Source: Lactococcus fujiensis JCM 16395 (GTDB lineage: Bacteria; Bacillota; Bacilli; Lactobacillales; Streptococcaceae). From it: a stretch of 64,000 bases of DNA. The notes beneath the pieces are model-generated. The model ran no database searches and had not been told where the DNA came from. It saw only the letters and a list, made by a program, of their open reading frames with translations. Below are positions 60,315 through 64,000 of this stretch, one piece after another (position 1 is the first letter of the stretch; each line of letters opens with the position of its first letter). The position numbers were made by a program, and so were the translations under genes. The DNA lies in contig NZ_JXJU01000005.1 in assembly GCF_002441655.1 (NCBI RefSeq), positions 8,115 through 72,114 on the forward strand, read 5' to 3'.

Positions 60315-61529
60315 TTAACGCTTATATTGTTTCAAGAATCGCTCCATTTTTTCTTGAATCTCCGCAAGTTCATCCACGCGTGGAAGATAAACTATTCGGA
60401 AGTGGTCAGGTTGGTTCCAATTGAACCCGCGACCGTGAACAAGCAAGATTTTTTCTTGTTTTAAGAAATTTAGAACAAATTGTTCGTCGTCATCAATCCG
60501 ATACATTTCACGATCAATTTTGGGGAACATATAGAAAGCCGCCTGTGGTTTTACAGCAGATAAGCCCGGAATCTCATTAATTGCTTTGTATATGAAGTTC
60601 CTTTGCTCATAAATACGTCCGCCTGGCAAAAGTAATTTATCAACTGACTGAACGCCTCCCAAGGAGGTTTGAACAACAGACTGAGCCAGAACGTTGGAGC
60701 ACAGACGCATTGATGCAAGCATATTGAGTCCTTCAATATAGCCCTTAACATGTGACTTATCCCCTGACAAAACCATCCAACCAACACGGAAACCAGCAAT
60801 ACGGTGTGATTTGGATAAGCCGTTCATTGTTACTACAAACAAATCTGGTGCGAGACTGGCAATGGGAACATGGGTTTGACCATCCATAACCAAACGGTCA
60901 TAAATTTCATCAGAAAAAATAATCAAATCATGTTCACGCGCCACTTTCACAATTTCCAACAATAGTTCCTTTGAATAAAGTGCACCCGTCGGATTATTCG
61001 GATTGATTAAGACTATTGCCTTTGTGTTTGTTGTAATTTTTGACTTGATATCATCAATGTCAGGGAACCAGCCCGCTTGTTCATCACAAATATAATGAAC
61101 AGCCGTTCCACCAGCAAGACTTACGGATGCAGTCCACAGTGGGTAGTCAGGCATTGGAATCAGGACTTCATCACCTGTATCAAGCAGCCCTTGCATTGCC
61201 ATAACAATCAGCTCTGAAACACCATTGCCTGTATAAATATCTTCTATATCAACATTGGGGAATCCCTTCAATTGGCAATATTGTACAATCGCTTTTCGCG
61301 CAGAAAAAATCCCTTTTGAATCAGAATAACCTTCACTAGCAACTGCATTATGAATAAGGTCTTGAATCACCTCATCAGGAGCCAAAAAGCCAAATTCAGC
61401 AGGATTTCCAGTATTCAAACGAAGAATTTTTTCTCCGTTCGCTCGCATTTTTTGCGCCTCATCAAGGACTGGGCCACGAATATCGTAACTCACGTGTTCA
61501 AGTTTTTGTGATTTTTCAAAATCTCGCAT
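60315..61529 (-). CDS. Aminotransferase class I/II (AlaT/AspC-like)
   Basis: A 404-aa PLP enzyme. PLP lysine is in NGLSKSHRIAGFRVGW, INPNNPTGALYS and SDEIYDRL are present, and the N-terminus is SYDIRGPVLDEAQKM, as in alanine/aspartate transaminases of the AlaT type. GGGAG is 6 nt before the ATG at 61529. It is 46 nt after the membrane protein gene, so its mRNA may share the CodY-box promoter at 63331. Confidence 0.92.
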   Translation of the reverse strand: MRDFEKSQKLEHVSYDIRGPVLDEAQKMRANGEKILRLNTGNPAEFGFLAPDEVIQDLIHNAVASEGYSDSKGIFSARKAIVQYCQLKGFPNVDIEDIYTGNGVSELIVMAMQGLLDTGDEVLIPMPDYPLWTASVSLAGGTAVHYICDEQAGWFPDIDDIKSKITTNTKAIVLINPNNPTGALYSKELLLEIVKVAREHDLIIFSDEIYDRLVMDGQTHVPIASLAPDLFVVTMNGLSKSHRIAGFRVGWMVLSGDKSHVKGYIEGLNMLASMRLCSNVLAQSVVQTSLGGVQSVDKLLLPGGRIYEQRNFIYKAINEIPGLSAVKPQAAFYMFPKIDREMYRIDDDEQFVLNFLKQEKILLVHGRGFNWNQPDHFRIVYLPRVDELAEIQEKMERFLKQYKR

Positions 61530-61575
61530 AATAACTCCCTTCACATTCTGATTTGCGCTAAAAGTCAATCAAGCA

Positions 61576-63282
61576 CTATTTTTTCTCATAAATGGTGAAC
61601 TGTCCATTCCCTGTTCCAATGGGTTGATAACTAGCTTTAATCGTTTTAGCAAGACTTTCTGGGACACTTTGACCTGCTTCTACAATAATTAATTTATCTT
61701 TGATATTTGCAACATTCACATCATATGACTGTTTAAACTTATTTGGGTAATATTCCGGCACATTATCAATCGTTGCTGTCCTTTTCGACAGAAGATTGAT
61801 GTTCTTATCTGCCGCCAAAACATAGACATGGTCTTTGCTTGTCGTATTTTCCTTTACATATTGTACCACAGCTTTCTCTGCAGTAAAAGTTGTATGATTC
61901 ATATAAGCATAAGCGAAAGGGGCACCAAAGACAAAGACTATAGCCAATAAAGGCGCAAAGAGTTTATTTTGCAAATAAGTCAATAACATATTATTTTTCC
62001 CATCAATTGCCCGAGCCAAACTTGGACCTTGGAAAACCATTATAAATGGAAAGGCCGCCAATAAATTCGAACTATCAAAATTAGGAACAACAATTACCAT
62101 TAAACTTATAAATACCACACCAATCAATAATAGAATATACCAAATTGTCGCACTACTTGCCTCTTTAATTTGAATCAAACCGTGGAAGAAGCTCGTCACA
62201 ATTCCAAAAATCAGCAGAAAGACTGACGCTTTAGCAACTGTTAGTAATCCATTTCCCGTCATACCATAATGAGTCAATGGAATTAAGACTGACTGCTCAA
62301 TTGATGTATAAATAGTTTGTTCGTTGAGCGCATAATACGCGATTGAATATCCAACAAGCAACAAGCCAAAAGCTGCTGCTAAAAGTTGGTAAAATCCACG
62401 TCCCAAGTGTAAATGAGAGATGTTGTAAATCAATAAAGCAATGAAAGAGACTAGAAAGAATGCAGACATAATGGGTGAGATTACAAAAACAATTGCAGCA
62501 AAAATGCCAAAAACAATGAATTTTTCATCTCTGTTATCATCTCTAAAATAGCGGTCTAAAAATTTAACCGCCCATAGAACAAAGGGTAAGGCTAAAAGTG
62601 TAGGGGACGCACCTCCCCGAGCCAAACCTGCAGCAGTAATCATTGCAAAGCTACCAACAACTGTCGCAGCAGAGGCATTCATTGTCTGTTGAATCACAAG
62701 ACGATACATAATCATCCCACTGGCAATAAGTGCAACGAGCTGAATCAAATAAAGAATCAATGAATTTCCTGTTATGTTTCCCAATTGGTTAATCAAATAG
62801 AAAAGCGAACCAGCATTTCCAAAGAAATCATTGTATGGAACTAAACCGTGATTCATTGCGAATCCAGAATATAGATACTGTGATTGCAATGGTGTTGCAT
62901 AATTATTAATAAATGGGAAGCTATAAAATGTCAAACTTACTAGAATACCAACAGCACCTAAGAAAAAATACGAAGGAAAAGAATTTCCTTTAAATTTTTC
63001 TACAACCTCTGCCTGTTCAACCCTTGAAAGTCGTTTTGGAAAATTAGCTTCATCACGGTCAAATTCATTAGACTCTAATGTTTCATTTGATTCAGTCGTT
63101 TCGTTTGATTCACTAGTCTCAGTAGACTCTATGGAATCATGTTCAGCAGTTTCCAATCCCGGTTCAAGTCCTTCTTCAACTTGTTGCTGATTCGAATCTC
63201 CCTGACTGTTTTCTTCTCCCTGAAGACTTTGATTTGCTTCATTCGCTCTTCTTTCAGAGCGTGAACCATATTCTTTCGACAT
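61576..63282 (-). CDS. GT-C-like polytopic membrane protein
   Basis: A 568-aa protein. Residues 1 to about 90 are acidic, low in complexity and cytosolic, with repeated ESTETSESNETTESNE units. From about residue 105 come twelve or so hydrophobic segments. The first outer loop YATPLQSQYLYSGFAMNHG with PYNDFFGNAGS resembles GT39/GT-C sugar transferases. The C-terminal domain (about 450-568) is soluble. It may glycosylate wall polymers or proteins. GGAGG is 4 nt before ATG at 63282. No close named family. Confidence 0.75.
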   Translation of the reverse strand: MSKEYGSRSERRANEANQSLQGEENSQGDSNQQQVEEGLEPGLETAEHDSIESTETSESNETTESNETLESNEFDRDEANFPKRLSRVEQAEVVEKFKGNSFPSYFFLGAVGILVSLTFYSFPFINNYATPLQSQYLYSGFAMNHGLVPYNDFFGNAGSLFYLINQLGNITGNSLILYLIQLVALIASGMIMYRLVIQQTMNASAATVVGSFAMITAAGLARGGASPTLLALPFVLWAVKFLDRYFRDDNRDEKFIVFGIFAAIVFVISPIMSAFFLVSFIALLIYNISHLHLGRGFYQLLAAAFGLLLVGYSIAYYALNEQTIYTSIEQSVLIPLTHYGMTGNGLLTVAKASVFLLIFGIVTSFFHGLIQIKEASSATIWYILLLIGVVFISLMVIVVPNFDSSNLLAAFPFIMVFQGPSLARAIDGKNNMLLTYLQNKLFAPLLAIVFVFGAPFAYAYMNHTTFTAEKAVVQYVKENTTSKDHVYVLAADKNINLLSKRTATIDNVPEYYPNKFKQSYDVNVANIKDKLIIVEAGQSVPESLAKTIKASYQPIGTGNGQFTIYEKK

Positions 63283-63330
63283 TAATCCTCCAGTACATTC
63301 GAACGAGTTCAAATGTAGTTTAATATAAAA

Positions 63331-63385
63331 ATTATATCAAAAAAAAGCTTATGACTCAATTAAGTCAGTAAATTTTCTGACTTTT
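63331..63385 (-). promoter_or_regulatory. Promoter with CodY box for the GT-C/aminotransferase pair
   Basis: Reverse-strand TTGAGT (63354-63359) and TATAAT (63331-63336) with 17-nt spacing. AATTTTCTGACTTTT (63371-63385) matches 12 of 15 CodY box positions, 11 nt upstream of the -35. An inverted repeat AGTCAG-N8-CTGACT (63363-63382) overlaps it. Confidence 0.6.
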
Positions 63386-63421
63386 TCCTAAATTTTTTAC
63401 TATTACTCACTTTTTTTGGAC

Positions 63422-63457
63422 AAAAAAACACGAATACTAATACCATTCGTGTTTTTT
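63422..63457 (-). terminator. Terminator of the DUF1292 gene
   Basis: AAAAAACACGAAT pairs with ATTCGTGTTTTTT, with T-run on the reverse strand, 5 nt after the gene. Confidence 0.9.
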
Positions 63458-63461
63458 ACAA

Positions 63462-63791
63462 TTATTCTTCGTCCTGTTGTTCCATGAAATTGTCAAAAAC
63501 TTCTTCAATCAAATCCCATTCTTCATCAGACTCTTCTGGAATTGGCAATAAATCGCCTTCCGTTCCATCTTCATTTTGTGTGAATGAGTATGCTTGGATT
63601 TCAACTTCGCCATTTTCATCTTCATCACCATCAACGGGCATTACAAGAACATAATTTTTCCCAAATTCTTCTTGCCCATCAATTGTCAGCAAGATTTCAT
63701 ATAAACTTTCAGCTCCATTGTCATCAATTAAAGTAATGTAGCGATCTTCATCATTGCCGTGGTCATGTTCGTGATCATGTGTGTGTGCCAT
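63462..63791 (-). CDS. DUF1292 (YrzB-like) protein
   Basis: A 109-aa acidic protein. The N-terminus [12 protein letters not shown] is His-rich, followed by [20 protein letters not shown] and [12 protein letters not shown]. The DUF1292 family (PF06949) is normally next to ruvX and ireB. AGAGGAAT is 6 nt before ATG. Function unknown; a His-rich tail may bind metal. Confidence 0.92.
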   Translation of the reverse strand: MAHTHDHEHDHGNDEDRYITLIDDNGAESLYEILLTIDGQEEFGKNYVLVMPVDGDEDENGEVEIQAYSFTQNEDGTEGDLLPIPEESDEEWDLIEEVFDNFMEQQDEE

Positions 63792-63839
63792 GTTATTCCT
63801 CTTTGGTTCTTTGTTAAATTTTGAGTCAACTCAATAGTA

Positions 63840-64000
63840 TTAATATTGATGCGAATCAAGATAGCTTTGTAAAATCAAAACTGCTGCTAATTTATCGATT
63901 GATTTCTTTCTATCTTTCCGATGTACACCACCAGCAATCAGTACCTTTTCAGCTTGTGCGGTAGTTAAACGTTCATCTTGATAGTCAACAATAATTCCAA
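63840..64000 (-). CDS. ruvX: Holliday junction resolvase RuvX/YqgF (C-terminal fragment)
   Basis: The final 53 codons of a gene that begins beyond the right edge. The visible sequence [19 protein letters not shown], then [20 protein letters not shown] with stop at 63840, is the typical end of YqgF/RuvX, including DERLTT and D-K-x-A-A-x-x-I-L-Q. It is followed by the DUF1292 gene, as in other Firmicutes. Acts in rRNA processing or Holliday junction resolution. Confidence 0.93.
   Translation of the reverse strand, partial: GIIVDYQDERLTTAQAEKVLIAGGVHRKDRKKSIDKLAAVLILQSYLDSHQY

Overview
The window is chromosomal DNA of a low-G+C Gram-positive bacterium, most likely a Lactococcus. Support for this is a rhamnose-based cell-wall polysaccharide locus (rmlACBD with rgpA-rgpF-like genes), CodY with a GTG start and its own CodY box, catabolite-responsive (cre) sites beside beta-glucoside PTS genes, tandem DUF1827 genes, the asp23-fakA pair, and an N-terminal KxYKxGKxW-type signal peptide at the left edge. 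No prophage, insertion sequence, CRISPR array, tRNA or rRNA was found.

Region 1 (1-28.3 kb, all reverse strand) is a cell-wall polysaccharide locus of about 28 genes. It appears to be read from a strong promoter at 28234-28262 and ends at a terminator at 215-240 beyond wecB. The upstream part makes dTDP-L-rhamnose (rmlA, rmlC, rmlB, rmlD), with an SRPBCC protein, an 83-aa protein, a 68-aa Cys/His protein and a VanZ-like protein interspersed. The next part builds and exports a rhamnan: rgpA, rgpB, ABC exporter rgpC/rgpD with a carbohydrate-binding tail, a glycosyltransferase with a coiled-coil tail, rgpF, and two DUF2142 membrane proteins. The last part looks like a second, lipid-linked, phosphate-containing chain: a polyprenol-phosphate glycosyltransferase with a DUF2304 partner, GT2 and GT4 enzymes, a LicD protein, an IspD/TarI-like cytidylyltransferase with an SDR partner, a pyruvyl-transferase-family protein, a Wzx-like flippase and UDP-GlcNAc 2-epimerase.

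Region 2 (28.3-43 kb) is mostly housekeeping: a DUF1129 protein, rpmB, asp23 and fakA, a Cof-type HAD phosphatase, the ferrous iron operon feoA-feoB-small Cys protein, a deleted HAD pseudogene, menA with a polyprenyl synthase (menaquinone), a nitroreductase, rlmN, yutD with a long basic tail, a cytosolic metallophosphatase and dut.

Region 3 (43-50.6 kb) is a sugar-use block under probable CcpA control: 6-phospho-beta-glucosidase, two DUF1827 paralogs around a small membrane protein, a lone PTS IIC, a MupG-type 6-phospho-muramidase, a GNAT enzyme, a glyoxalase-fold protein and a DUF3284 protein.

Region 4 (50.6-64 kb) holds a rhomboid protease, 5-formyl-THF cyclo-ligase, a cold-shock protein, a MATE exporter, an amidase, gatCAB, a small membrane protein, codY, an aminotransferase, a GT-C-like membrane protein, a DUF1292 protein and the 3' end of ruvX.

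The most unusual signal is a palindrome, TGTCA-N4-TGACA. It occurs exactly at least 13 times on both sides of the window, 8 times inside unrelated genes and 5 times in intergenic hairpins.
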